A stretch of DNA of 64,000 bases, from the NCBI GenBank assembly GCA_963974915.1, contig CAXBES010000002.1:124001-188000 (forward strand), read 5' to 3'. Origin of the DNA: CAXBES01 sp963974915. GTDB lineage: Bacteria; Bacteroidota; Bacteroidia; Flavobacteriales; Flavobacteriaceae. The position numbers were made by a program, and so were the translations under genes. The number at the start of each line of letters is the position of its first letter. Within the stretch, counting starts at the first letter, position 1. Positions 34,691 through 43,517 of the stretch are shown in pieces. The notes below the pieces were generated by a model. It saw only the letters and a list, made by a program, of their open reading frames with translations, ran no database searches and was not told where the DNA came from.

Positions 34691-35008
34691 CTAGTCCTTT
34701 TTACTGATTCTTATTTTTTGAGGCGGCGTTTCTGAAGGTTGCAAACCCCTTCCCGCCATTGCCGCAATTATCTTACTTTCCATTTTCGTTTGCATCAATT
34801 TCATCCTTACGTCCACATATTCACTCTTCAACTCCTTTACATCATTGCTGAGCCTGGCGATTTGATGCACTTTTTTATCGGCAGAATGCGAACTTGCGAT
34901 CATAACCAATGCAAGGAGTGATAGAAAAATGATAAAACGCCAATTTTTAAGTGCATCGTCACTTACTAAAAACTTTCCTTTAATTATATTATAAAAGTTT
35001 TGTTTCAT
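34691..35008 (-). CDS. ftsL: FtsL-like cell division protein
   Basis: 105 residues with a short N-terminus, one membrane helix (WRFIIFLSLLALVMIASS) and a periplasmic coiled coil (KVHQIARLSNDVKELKSEYVDVRMKLMQTKMES). The sequence is weakly conserved, but size, topology and the position between rsmH and ftsI identify it. It overlaps rsmH by 4 bases. Confidence 0.85.
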   Translation of the reverse strand: MKQNFYNIIKGKFLVSDDALKNWRFIIFLSLLALVMIASSHSADKKVHQIARLSNDVKELKSEYVDVRMKLMQTKMESKIIAAMAGRGLQPSETPPQKIRISKKD

Positions 35009-35901
35009 AACTTAACTCCTATTCTAAGCTTGGCACTTCTTGCCCTGCTGTTTTCTTTTATTTCTTCTTCGGAAGGAATTATAAACTTTCCTACCGGCTT
35101 CATCGGCACTTCTACTCTTCCGAAAACATCCTTTTCAGGCTCACCTTCGAAAAGTCCGTTACGAATAAATCGTTTTACCAAACGATCTTCTAAAGAGTGA
35201 TAGGAAATTAAACTTAACCTTCCACCCGGCTTCAAAACTTCTAGCGATTGCTGTAAAAACTCCTTTAATGCATCCAACTCCTGATTTACCTCTATGCGAA
35301 TCGCTTGATACACCTGTGCGAGTATTTTATTTTCTTTATGCTTAGGAAGAAATCTGGAGATCGCCTTTTTTAATTGTTCACTCGATTTTATCGCACCGTT
35401 GTTTCTCGCCTCTACAATAACACGAGCCATACCCGCTGCAGATCTTAACTCCCCGTACTGAAACAACACATCTCTCAGTTGAGACTCATCGTACTTATTA
35501 ACCACATGGTAGGCAGAAAAATCTGTATCCTGATTCATTCTCATATCGAGATCAGCTTCAAAACGTGTAGAAAAGCCTCGTTCGGCAACATCGAATTGAT
35601 GCGAAGAAACTCCAAAATCCCCAAGAATTCCATCAACTTGAGTGTAACCATGGAAACGCAAAAAGCGCTTGAGAAACCTAAAATTTTCATTTATCAATAA
35701 AAACCTTGTGTCGTCGATAGCGTTCTCAAGCGCGTCTTTGTCCTGGTCGAAAGCAATTAATTTTCCTTTTTCACCCAATCTGCTCAAAATCTCTCGCGAA
35801 TGTCCGCCGCCGCCAAAAGTCACATCCACATAAACCCCATTGGGTTGGATGTTTAACCCGTTAACTGTTTCTGTTAACAAAACTGGATTATGATATTCCA
35901 T
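35005..35901 (-). CDS. rsmH: 16S rRNA (cytosine1402-N4)-methyltransferase
   Basis: 298 residues from the ATG at 35901 (MEYHNPVLLTETVNGL), the family's usual N-terminus. The frame also opens at a GTG at 35919. Motifs: YVDVTFGGGGHSREIL (SAM), FLRFHGYTQVDGILGDFGVSSHQFD and SYHSLEDRLVKRF. It methylates C1402 in the ribosomal P site with SAM. It overlaps the end of mraZ by 14 bases. Confidence 0.96.
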   Translation of the reverse strand: MEYHNPVLLTETVNGLNIQPNGVYVDVTFGGGGHSREILSRLGEKGKLIAFDQDKDALENAIDDTRFLLINENFRFLKRFLRFHGYTQVDGILGDFGVSSHQFDVAERGFSTRFEADLDMRMNQDTDFSAYHVVNKYDESQLRDVLFQYGELRSAAGMARVIVEARNNGAIKSSEQLKKAISRFLPKHKENKILAQVYQAIRIEVNQELDALKEFLQQSLEVLKPGGRLSLISYHSLEDRLVKRFIRNGLFEGEPEKDVFGRVEVPMKPVGKFIIPSEEEIKENSRARSAKLRIGVKL

Positions 35902-36358
35902 CACTGTCACTTGCGTCACCCATTACCTCTTCAGCCAGATCTGCGAAATCATTGGCAGCATCATTAATGGCCTGTTCATATTTATTCTTATCCCAGATCT
36001 CTACAATATTAATTGCAGATGAGATTACTATTTCCTTACTTATTCCTGCAAACGACATCAAATCTTTTGGGATCAACAATCTCCCTGTTCCATCTAACTC
36101 CACCGTTTTAACTCCTGCCGTAAACCTTCTTATAAAATCATTATTCTTGCGATTAAATCTATTGAGCTGTCCCATTTTCTCCATCAATGCGTTCCACTCG
36201 TCCATAGGATACAATTCCAGACAAGGCTGAAAAACCGCACGCTTTATTACGAAGCCATGAGTCATCACAGGAGTAAGCTGCTTCTTCAAAGGAGAAGGCA
36301 CCATCAGCCTTCCTTTGACGTCTGCTTTGCACTCGTATGTACCTATTAGGTTCAGCAT
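35888..36358 (-). CDS. mraZ: Transcriptional regulator MraZ
   Basis: 156 residues with two AbrB-like SpoVT repeats: GTYECKADVKGRLMVPSPLKK and VELDGTGRLLIPKDLMSFAG. MraZ binds GTGG-type direct repeats in front of the dcw operon and represses it in E. coli. Matching repeats lie 46-95 bases upstream here, so autoregulation is likely. First gene of the dcw cluster. Confidence 0.95.
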   Translation of the reverse strand: MLNLIGTYECKADVKGRLMVPSPLKKQLTPVMTHGFVIKRAVFQPCLELYPMDEWNALMEKMGQLNRFNRKNNDFIRRFTAGVKTVELDGTGRLLIPKDLMSFAGISKEIVISSAINIVEIWDKNKYEQAINDAANDFADLAEEVMGDASDSDGIS

Positions 36359-36388
36359 TAAGATCTTAAAATTTGCAAATTATAGTTT

Positions 36389-36396
36389 CAAATATA
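36389..36396 (-). promoter_or_regulatory. -7 promoter element of the dcw operon
   Basis: TATATTTG on the - strand, exact TAnnTTTG, 30 bases before the mraZ ATG. The matching -33 region would fall within the GTGGTAAA repeats, so MraZ binding should block polymerase. Confidence 0.65.
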
Positions 36397-36403
36397 TCAA
36401 AAC

Positions 36404-36452
36404 TTTACCACATTTTACCACATTTTACCACATTGTTGATAAGTTTTACCAC
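36404..36452 (-). promoter_or_regulatory. MraZ-box direct repeats (four GTGGTAAA copies)
   Basis: On the - strand GTGGTAAA occurs at 36445-36452, 36424-36431, 36414-36421 and 36404-36411. The last three are spaced exactly 10 bases apart (one helical turn) and the first lies 21 bases further upstream. The 10-base period of GTGG cores matches the MraZ operator described in E. coli and Mycoplasma. Confidence 0.85.
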
Positions 36453-36535
36453 TGTTAGTTTTTTTTAGGAAAAAAGAAATAACAATTGTCATGTCACAAA
36501 CAATTCTTATAAATAGCGTTTCACTAAATTTTGAT

Positions 36536-36543
36536 TACTTTTG
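36536..36543 (+). promoter_or_regulatory. -7 promoter element of the alpha/beta hydrolase gene
   Basis: TACTTTTG, exact TAnnTTTG match, 24 bases before the preferred ATG. Confidence 0.55.
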
Positions 36544-36567
36544 CGTTTGTTAATTGCAGTAACCAGA

Positions 36568-37332
36568 ATGACGGAAAACTTAAAGCAAGAAGGGAAATTC
36601 TCTTATTTCGAAGTGGGCGAAGGCACTCCAATAATAATCCTACATGGATTAATGGGTGGTTTGAGCAATTTTGATGGTGTATCAAATTTTTTCCCGGAAA
36701 AAGGGTATAAGCTTTTAATTCCGGAGCTACCCATTTATAAAATGTCTTTGATAAAAACCAATGTGAAAAACTTTGCAAAATATGTAAAGGAATTCATTGA
36801 TCACAAAGGTTTTAAAGAAGTAATTTTATTAGGAAATTCACTGGGCGGACACATTGGGCTGCTTTGCACCAAAATGTATCCTGAAAACATTAAAGCACTT
36901 GTAATTACGGGAAGTTCGGGACTTTACGAAAGTGCTATGGGCGAAAGTTATCCAAAACGTGGGGATCGCGATTACATTCAGAAGAAAGCAGAGAATGTAT
37001 TTTACGACCCTAAAGTTGCTACTAAAGAGATCGTAGATGAAGTTTATGCTACCGTCAACGACCGAAACAAACTGATTAGAACTTTAGCTATCGCTAAAAG
37101 CGCTATTAGACATAATATGGCGAAAGACCTTCCTAAAATGAACACTCCAACGTGTATTATATGGGGGAAAAACGATAACGTAACTCCGCCGTCTGTTGCC
37201 ACCGAATTTGACGAACTACTTCCCGATTCAGACTTGTACTGGATAGATAAATGTGGTCATGCAGCGATGATGGAACATCCCGATGAGTTTAATACTTTGT
37301 TGTATGCCTGGTTACAAGAACGCGGATATTAA
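36568..37332 (+). CDS. Alpha/beta hydrolase
   Basis: 254 residues from the ATG at 36568. The longer frame starts with a TTG at 36541 that lies inside the -7 element, so it is rejected. The oxyanion region is ILHGLMGG, the nucleophile elbow is GNSLGGH (Ser), the acid is probably Asp in IWGKNDNVTPP, and the His is in CGHAAMMEHPDEF, so the triad is complete. Substrate unknown. Promoter element TACTTTTG at 36536-36543. It lies upstream of engB as commonly seen in Flavobacteriaceae. Confidence 0.87.
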   Translation: MTENLKQEGKFSYFEVGEGTPIIILHGLMGGLSNFDGVSNFFPEKGYKLLIPELPIYKMSLIKTNVKNFAKYVKEFIDHKGFKEVILLGNSLGGHIGLLCTKMYPENIKALVITGSSGLYESAMGESYPKRGDRDYIQKKAENVFYDPKVATKEIVDEVYATVNDRNKLIRTLAIAKSAIRHNMAKDLPKMNTPTCIIWGKNDNVTPPSVATEFDELLPDSDLYWIDKCGHAAMMEHPDEFNTLLYAWLQERGY

Positions 37333-37402
37333 ATTCTAACTTGGACTGCCCATAAATAAAGGCTCCACACAAGTAACTATTAATTTCTACAATAGCTAAG
37401 AT

Positions 37403-38008
37403 ATGCAGATCAAATCGGCAGAATTTGTAATGAGTAACAGCGACGTTTCAAAATGTCCTAAAGACAGACTCCCTGAGTATGCTTTTATTGGAAGATCTAA
37501 CGTTGGCAAATCGTCGTTGATAAATATGTTGATGCAGCGAAAAAGTCTCGCCAAAACCAGCGGAAGACCCGGAAAGACTCAATTAATCAACCATTTTCTG
37601 GTAAATAAGAACTGGTATCTGGTCGATCTTCCAGGATACGGTTATGCACGGGTTTCAAAAAGCTCAAAAAAGGTATTTCAGAAATTTATCACCAATTATT
37701 TTGAGAAACGAGAACAAATGGTCTTAGCATTCGTACTTGTTGATTGTCGTCACGAGCCTCAACCTATCGATATGGAATTTATGCAGTGGATGGGAGAGAA
37801 TCAAATACCATTTTCCATTATTTTTACAAAGGCAGATAAACTAAAACCGAATGCCTTAAAACGAAATATTGAAAGTTACGAACAAAAAATGCTCGAAACC
37901 TGGGAGGAAATGCCAAGCTTTTTTATAACTTCATCCAGTAATGACACCGGGCGGGATGAACTGTTGGGTTATATTGGGAGCATAAATGACGAACTAAATA
38001 GCAACTAA
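37403..38008 (+). CDS. engB: Ribosome biogenesis GTP-binding protein EngB/YsxC/YihA
   Basis: 201 residues, small TRAFAC GTPase. G1 FIGRSNVGKSSLINML, G2 region RPGKTQ, G3 DLPGYG, G4 FTKADKL, and G5 near FITSSS. This is the usual length for the family. It acts in late assembly of the large ribosomal subunit. Confidence 0.96.
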   Translation: MQIKSAEFVMSNSDVSKCPKDRLPEYAFIGRSNVGKSSLINMLMQRKSLAKTSGRPGKTQLINHFLVNKNWYLVDLPGYGYARVSKSSKKVFQKFITNYFEKREQMVLAFVLVDCRHEPQPIDMEFMQWMGENQIPFSIIFTKADKLKPNALKRNIESYEQKMLETWEEMPSFFITSSSNDTGRDELLGYIGSINDELNSN

Positions 38009-38035
38009 TTGAACTAGCTAAGTATCACACCTTTT

Positions 38036-38392
38036 CTACGATAAAGTTTTAATAGTATTTATTAATTCTGAAACATCCTGTATTTCATTTAACCTTTCAG
38101 AAGAGATAAAAATTTGAAATTCGTTATTTTCTTCGGAAAGAATTACTGGAAAATCAAACTTTGACAACCATTTAGATCTAAATTGTTTCAGAAATTCATC
38201 TTTGTGATAAAATTCCATTTTAACATCCGAAGCTTCTCTATAAACCTTCCATTCCTCCCGCTCGTTAAACCTTCCGAAGGTAAGAGCACACAGATTGCAA
38301 TTATAAGTGCTTGGACTTATAATTTTATGCACACTATCCATCACAGAATTCAACTTTCCGGAGTTAGCATTGTAAACGAAAATAAGACGCAT
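38036..38392 (-). CDS. Conserved-looking hypothetical protein with a CxxC motif
   Basis: 118 residues, soluble, no signal peptide. It starts MRLIFVYNANSGKLNSVMDSVHKI and has a CNLC motif at about residues 32-35 followed by TFGRFNEREEWKVYREA, then YHKDEF. CxxC with a preceding strand-helix could indicate a thioredoxin-like or metal-binding fold, but no family is recognised. Its ATG overlaps the gldC stop (TAATG), so it is co-translated with the gliding genes. Confidence 0.6.
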   Translation of the reverse strand: MRLIFVYNANSGKLNSVMDSVHKIISPSTYNCNLCALTFGRFNEREEWKVYREASDVKMEFYHKDEFLKQFRSKWLSKFDFPVILSEENNEFQIFISSERLNEIQDVSELINTIKTLS

Positions 38393-38727
38393 TACTTCTT
38401 TTTAAGCTCCAGCTTTTCTGCAAAGTAATCACAAAAATCGCGCATAGTGGCGCTCATTTTTTCATCGCTCGTAGCGCGCTCAAATGTATCTGCCATCGCG
38501 GTAAGCGTTTGATGAAAGAAAACTTTCATTTCATCTAACGGCATATCCTTAGTCCAAAGATCAATACGCAGAGATTCCTGGTTTTTATGATCCCAAACCG
38601 ACAACAACACAGCCTTTGTCGCCTCATTCATCACTCCGCCGTCCTTTGCCGTCCAACGCATCGCCTCGGGAATTTTATTTTCATCTACGACAACTTGTAT
38701 TTTTATTTCTGAAGTCTCATTCGACAT
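38392..38727 (-). CDS. gldC: Gliding motility protein GldC
   Basis: 111 residues without a signal peptide. The sequence EIKIQVVVDENKIPEAMRWTAKDGG and the ending MRDFCDYFAEKLELKKK match flavobacterial GldC, a cytoplasmic protein that supports gliding. In Flavobacterium gldC lies directly after gldB, as here (8-base gap). Confidence 0.92.
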   Translation of the reverse strand: MSNETSEIKIQVVVDENKIPEAMRWTAKDGGVMNEATKAVLLSVWDHKNQESLRIDLWTKDMPLDEMKVFFHQTLTAMADTFERATSDEKMSATMRDFCDYFAEKLELKKK

Positions 38728-38735
38728 ATTCTTTT

Positions 38736-39692
38736 CTATTTTTTTGGTTTGTATTTCGATTCTGTAAAAAGATCATTTGCGTTTTTAACTAACAACTGCT
38801 CCACCGTTACCTCGTTGTTTTTCATATATGCCCTTACAATTTGCCATCCCAGATATCGCCCTATCATCCCCGGAGATTCGTTGTCTATTTCAAGATAGAA
38901 TTTAGAAAAGGGTGCCGGACTAATAAACCGGGCAGGTAGCTTCGCATCTGTGCTGTAAAGAATTTCATTTTCAACAAAATATCGCCACATTTCTGCTTCA
39001 TTTTCAGTCGCCCATGCCAGTTGTTCTTCGGTATAACCAATTTTTTCAGCATCGCTGGTATTTGGCAACCAAAGATCCTTTAAATAGAGTTCCTTTCCGA
39101 AGAAAATCATCTGTGCTAAAAGTGAACGCTGCCTCGGTTTTGAAACCAACTGACGAGCATAGGCTTCTGCCACGTCGGGAGCAAGCTGACTTTCCTTTAA
39201 ATTTTGAGCAATATACTTTTTAATTCCTCCGTAAAACTCGTGCTCTGTTCCTAAATAATTATCTAAAGACAGAATGAGAAGTGAATCAGACAGAATAACT
39301 TTATTGTTATAATCCACATCGGAAGTTGTGGTTAGGATCGTGGGCGATCTAAACTGTGGAAAATAGTATTTAATATGCTGAAAAAGCGGGTAAAGCTCAT
39401 CAGCGATCATTTCTTCGGAAGGAAATTTTTTGACCACTTCTTCACTTAGTTGTCGTTGAAGCGTATCGCTCATACGAAAAAGCCATATACTGTCGTGAAA
39501 TTGCTTCGGAAAGAAAACAGGAAACTCACTTTTTAAACGCTCCAGGTCTGAAGGTCCGGCAGTAGCAAATTCCTTGTCAAATCTAATAATATCCACTGTC
39601 ACAGGAATCTTTTCAATTTCCTTTTCCAATTCACTTTTAGTATTACAGCTAAATACAAAAAATGAGATGATCAGTAAAAATGCATATTTCAT
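38736..39692 (-). CDS. gldB: Gliding motility lipoprotein GldB
   Basis: 318 residues with a lipoprotein signal (LLIISFFVFSCNTKSE, Cys16). The segment IPVTVDIIRFDKEFATAGPSDLERLKSEFPVFFPKQF and the MIGRYLGWQIVRAYMKNNEVTVEQLL end are typical of GldB, an essential gliding and type IX secretion-linked lipoprotein in Flavobacterium. First gene of the gldB-gldC-hypothetical operon. Confidence 0.93.
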   Translation of the reverse strand: MKYAFLLIISFFVFSCNTKSELEKEIEKIPVTVDIIRFDKEFATAGPSDLERLKSEFPVFFPKQFHDSIWLFRMSDTLQRQLSEEVVKKFPSEEMIADELYPLFQHIKYYFPQFRSPTILTTTSDVDYNNKVILSDSLLILSLDNYLGTEHEFYGGIKKYIAQNLKESQLAPDVAEAYARQLVSKPRQRSLLAQMIFFGKELYLKDLWLPNTSDAEKIGYTEEQLAWATENEAEMWRYFVENEILYSTDAKLPARFISPAPFSKFYLEIDNESPGMIGRYLGWQIVRAYMKNNEVTVEQLLVKNANDLFTESKYKPKK

Positions 39693-39752
39693 ATAAATTA
39701 TTATTTGGCTTTGGTTTAACGCAAATACCTTTTTTAAATTTTACTTTTACCT

Positions 39753-39760
39753 TATTTTTG
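39753..39760 (+). promoter_or_regulatory. Putative -7 promoter element of nadE
   Basis: TATTTTTG matches TAnnTTTG, about 92 bases before the nadE ATG, in the divergent gldB-nadE region. Confidence 0.4.
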
Positions 39761-39852
39761 TTCGCAAAGGTACAGCTATAGATTTATTTTTCGGAATTAT
39801 TATCGCGATCAAAACGCTGTAAGCTTAAAGGTAATACAACAGCATTCCCAAT

Positions 39853-40644
39853 ATGAAAACAGAAAAGGTAATACAACACATCGTAAACTGGTTAAAAGAG
39901 TATGCTACTAATGCAAAAATGGATGGATTTGTGGTTGGAGTGAGCGGCGGTATAGATTCGGCAGTAACATCGACACTATGTGCAATGACAGGTCTTAGAA
40001 CACTTTGTGTGGAAATGCCAATTCACCAAGCTCAGAGCCAGGTTACCCGTGCCGAAGAACATATCGCTCAACTTAAGAAAAGATATGCAAATGTTTCAGA
40101 TGTGCGTGTAGATCTTACTCCTGTTTTCGAGAGTTTTAAGACACAAGCCCCCTTTACTGCAAACGATACTTTTCTCGATCTCTCATTAGCTAATACGAGA
40201 GCTCGTTTACGAATGACCACCTTGTATTATTTTGCAGGTCTGCATCGATATTTAGTTTGTGGTACCGGAAATAAAGTAGAAGATTTTGGCGTAGGCTTTT
40301 ATACAAAATACGGTGATGGAGGAGTTGATATAAGTCCGATAGCAGATCTTATGAAAAGTGAGGTGTATGCAATAGGAAAACTAATAGATGTACCACCCTC
40401 AATTTTAAAAGCAGCTCCAACCGATGGATTATTTGGCGATAGCAGAACCGATGAAGATCAGATTGGAGCAAGTTATGACGAATTGGAATGGGCAATGAAA
40501 ATGAAGGATGAAGGAAAAGAATTACACGATTTTGAGGGTCGAAAAAAGACTGTTTTTGAAATTTATACACGCTTAAATAGAGCCAACCAACACAAAATGA
40601 CCCCCATTCCGGTTTGCGAAATACCACCAAATTTGAAAGAATAA
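39853..40644 (+). CDS. nadE: Ammonia-dependent NAD(+) synthetase
   Basis: 263 residues with only the synthetase domain and no glutaminase, so it uses ammonia. PP-loop VVGVSGGIDSAVTSTL (about 27-42), GTGNKVEDFGVGFYTKYGDGGVDISPIADLMKSEV and the C-terminal PTDGLF..RTDEDQIG substrate loop are intact. It amidates nicotinic acid adenine dinucleotide to NAD. Confidence 0.95.
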   Translation: MKTEKVIQHIVNWLKEYATNAKMDGFVVGVSGGIDSAVTSTLCAMTGLRTLCVEMPIHQAQSQVTRAEEHIAQLKKRYANVSDVRVDLTPVFESFKTQAPFTANDTFLDLSLANTRARLRMTTLYYFAGLHRYLVCGTGNKVEDFGVGFYTKYGDGGVDISPIADLMKSEVYAIGKLIDVPPSILKAAPTDGLFGDSRTDEDQIGASYDELEWAMKMKDEGKELHDFEGRKKTVFEIYTRLNRANQHKMTPIPVCEIPPNLKE

Positions 40645-40799
40645 CAGTTTTTAACGAGTATTCTTGGATTTAAACGAAAAGAAAACAAAGAGTTTCAAGT
40701 TTTTTTTAGATTTGATTTGTAGTATAAATATTACAAAAAACCTCACACTTATTTCATTCCTTGAATTGAGTGCTATCATTTTGATAAAGACGAAAAGAA

Positions 40800-41432
40800 A
40801 TGAAGAATATCTTTATAGCAGATCATCACCCCGTTACCAGAAAAGGTATCGCTTGCTTGCTCAAAAAGAGTAAGAATTTCAAAATTATTGGAAAAGCGAC
40901 CAACGGTAATGAGTTGTATAAAAATTTAAGAGAGAATACACCAGACATTCTAATCATGGAAATTGATATGCCGCAAATAAATGGCATTAATGCTTTGAGA
41001 AGCATTAAAACTGAATTTCCCGAAATGCGAGTACTAATCTATTCTACTCATCCCGAAGAAATATACGCATTGCGTTCAATTAAATCTGGTGCAGCGGGTT
41101 ACGTACCAAAAACAGCATCCACAAAACAATTTTTAAAGGCACTTAAACAAATTGCTAAAGGCGGTATCTTCCTTAATGAAGAACTCACTTCTACTTTTAC
41201 AAGCAGAAATGTTGGTGAAACCAGTGCAATTAGTCGCTATAAAAAACTATCGTCACGTGAGATCGAGGTATTGAACCTACTATCCAGTGGCAAGAGAAAT
41301 AAGGATATTGCGAATGCTTTAAATATTAACGAGAAAACTGTAAGCACATACAAAACGAGACTGCTTAAGAAATTGAAAGTTGATAATTTGGCAGATCTTA
41401 TCCACCAATCCAGAATGTTTCAGTTTGGGTAA
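40800..41432 (+). CDS. NarL/FixJ-type response regulator with an atypical receiver
   Basis: 210 residues: receiver domain (about 1-120) and a LuxR-type HTH (about 146-205, SSREIEVLNLLSSGKRNKDIANALNINEKTVSTYKTRLLKKL). The phospho-acceptor Asp is replaced by Glu54 (ILIMEIDMP), and the second acidic residue of the Mg site is His (IADHHPVTRKG). The Thr/Ser position and Lys (GYVPKTAS) are kept. It may therefore act without phosphorylation. No histidine kinase is adjacent. DNA target unknown. Confidence 0.9.
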   Translation: MKNIFIADHHPVTRKGIACLLKKSKNFKIIGKATNGNELYKNLRENTPDILIMEIDMPQINGINALRSIKTEFPEMRVLIYSTHPEEIYALRSIKSGAAGYVPKTASTKQFLKALKQIAKGGIFLNEELTSTFTSRNVGETSAISRYKKLSSREIEVLNLLSSGKRNKDIANALNINEKTVSTYKTRLLKKLKVDNLADLIHQSRMFQFG

Positions 41433-41433
41433 A

Positions 41434-43395
41434 TTATAAAACCCGGTTAAGTTTCTCTGAAAGAACCTTTTTTAAAGTAATATAGTCTACAATATCTTGT
41501 AGGCTATTTTCTTTTTGGGCAGATTCCTGCGACTTTATTTCTTCCGAAAGTTCATTGATCTTTTGAGCGACCAAATGCCTGCGTAAATTTAAGATCGTTT
41601 CACTTACAATTTGAGCGATGGTATGCTTTTTCTCCTTTACGTATATCTCTTTACCTTCCCAGTTATGGAGCGAATATCGCTCTTCATCCATTAAAATATC
41701 TGTAATTGCTGAAGCTTTATCAGATTCCAACTGATTAACAAACTGATCTAATTGAAATTCCTGTTCCTGGTTCAGCTTGGTGATGATCTCATAATAAAGA
41801 ATTTTAAAATCTTCATTCGCAAACTCTATCTCATCATCCTGCAGGTCTAAAAACACCTTCTCAAAAACTTTAGCCTTAATAATTTCGGGCTTAAAACCAA
41901 TATCTCCTTTCTCATTAGTCTCCAAGATTAGATCTTCAAATTCTTCTTCAACATTCCCATAGAGCAGTAACAGCTCGATTATCTTACGTTCAAGCTCATA
42001 GAGCGCATCAACTTTCGCGATTGTTTTCTTTTCAGAAGGAATCACATCGAACGCCTCGCTAGGGGTCATATTTTTTCTTGAAGCATCCTTTCTTCCCTTC
42101 TGAAGTATTTGTGCCAGAGTATTAAAAAGGACTTCCTCACTAATATCCATGATTCGGGAGCATTCTTTAATATACACCTCGCGTTTAATAACATCAGGGA
42201 TCTTAGAAATACTCACTACCATATCACGGATGGTTTCCGCTTTTTTCACCGGATCGTTTTTCGCTTCGGAAGCTAACAATGAAGCCTTAAAATTGATAAA
42301 ATCCTGAGCGTTTTCTTCGAGGTATAAAGCTAAGGTTTCGAGTGAATTATTTTTTGCAAAACTATCGGGATCTTCACCCTCCGGAAAGGTACAGATCTTT
42401 ACATTCATACCTTGTTCAAGAATGAGATCGACTCCTCTAATTGAGGCGCGCAATCCAGCAGCATCACCATCAAAAAGCACGGTAATATTTTTTGTAAGTC
42501 GGTTGACCAAACGTATCTGCTCCGGTGTTAATGCGGTTCCCGAGGAGGAGACAACGTTTTTAATTCCGGTTTGGTGAAATTGAATAACATCGGTATATCC
42601 TTCAACTAAGTAGCAATTATCTTCTTTTGCAATACTTTGTTTGGCCTGAAAAATTCCATAGAGCACTTTGCTCTTATGGTAGATATCACTTTCCGGCGAA
42701 TTTAAATACTTTGCTGCTTTTTTATCGTTGGTAAGAATTCTGCCTCCAAAACCCAGGGTTCTTCCACTCATGCTAAGAATTGGAAACATCACACGCCCCT
42801 TAAACCGATCAAATTGTTTCTCTTCTTTAACAATGGTAAGCCCTGTTTTTTCTAAAAACTCGAGTTTGTATCCCTTTTTTATTGCTTCGGAAGTAAATGC
42901 ATCCCATTGATCGGGAGAATAACCAAGCTCGAAGGTCCTGATCGTTTCATCGGTAAAGCCTCTCTCCTTAAAATAGGTAAGTGCAATAGCTTTACCTGCT
43001 TCCGATTTCAACAAGGTGTTATGAAAATAGGTTTTGGCAAACTCACTCACCAAATACAGACTCTCGCGTTCGTTTGCTTGTTCTTTTTGTTCGCTGGTTT
43101 GCTGGGTTTCTTCAACTTCAATACCATATTTCTTGGCTAAATACTTAATGGCTTCAGGATATGTAAAATGCTCATGCTCCATTAAAAAGGCCACAACATT
43201 TCCACCCTTTCCGCTAGAAAAATCCTTCCAGATCTGTTTTACCGGAGAAACCATAAAACTTGGGGTTCGTTCATCGCTAAACGGACTTAGTCCTTTGAAG
43301 TTACTACCCGATTTCTTTAAATTAACAAAATCACCTATCACCTCTTCTACCCGAGCGGTTTCAAAAACGTTGTCTATGGTTGTTCTGCTAATCAT
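41434..43395 (-). CDS. dnaG: DNA primase, N-terminal zinc ligands absent
   Basis: 653 residues: N-terminal zinc-binding-type domain, TOPRIM catalytic core (YLVEGYTDVIQFHQTG, VLFDGDAAGLRASIRG) and a C-terminal helicase-interaction region. The N-terminal domain aligns clearly (FKGLSPFSDERTPSFMVSPVKQ...FSSGKGGNVVAF), but all four canonical zinc ligands are replaced: Cys-Pro-Phe-His becomes Ser-Pro-Phe-Ser, and the second Cys pair becomes Asp and Ser. RNA primer synthesis should still depend on the intact TOPRIM Glu/Asp residues. Confidence 0.95.
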   Translation of the reverse strand: MISRTTIDNVFETARVEEVIGDFVNLKKSGSNFKGLSPFSDERTPSFMVSPVKQIWKDFSSGKGGNVVAFLMEHEHFTYPEAIKYLAKKYGIEVEETQQTSEQKEQANERESLYLVSEFAKTYFHNTLLKSEAGKAIALTYFKERGFTDETIRTFELGYSPDQWDAFTSEAIKKGYKLEFLEKTGLTIVKEEKQFDRFKGRVMFPILSMSGRTLGFGGRILTNDKKAAKYLNSPESDIYHKSKVLYGIFQAKQSIAKEDNCYLVEGYTDVIQFHQTGIKNVVSSSGTALTPEQIRLVNRLTKNITVLFDGDAAGLRASIRGVDLILEQGMNVKICTFPEGEDPDSFAKNNSLETLALYLEENAQDFINFKASLLASEAKNDPVKKAETIRDMVVSISKIPDVIKREVYIKECSRIMDISEEVLFNTLAQILQKGRKDASRKNMTPSEAFDVIPSEKKTIAKVDALYELERKIIELLLLYGNVEEEFEDLILETNEKGDIGFKPEIIKAKVFEKVFLDLQDDEIEFANEDFKILYYEIITKLNQEQEFQLDQFVNQLESDKASAITDILMDEERYSLHNWEGKEIYVKEKKHTIAQIVSETILNLRRHLVAQKINELSEEIKSQESAQKENSLQDIVDYITLKKVLSEKLNRVL

Positions 43396-43458
43396 TTTTC
43401 AAAGATGTAAAATTATACAGACAAAAAGCTTTTCAGAACCCAGTTATTTATTAACAAG

Positions 43459-43492
43459 AAAAAAGGCTCCTTCTACTATAAAGGAACCTTTT
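43459..43492 (-). terminator. Terminator after the coiled-coil/beta-barrel protein gene
   Basis: AAAAGGCTCCTT / AAGGAACCTTTT stem (one mismatch) with T and A runs on both sides, between the - strand gene at 43518 and dnaG. Confidence 0.6.
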
Positions 43493-43517
43493 CAGAATAT
43501 AAAACAAAGTAAAATAG

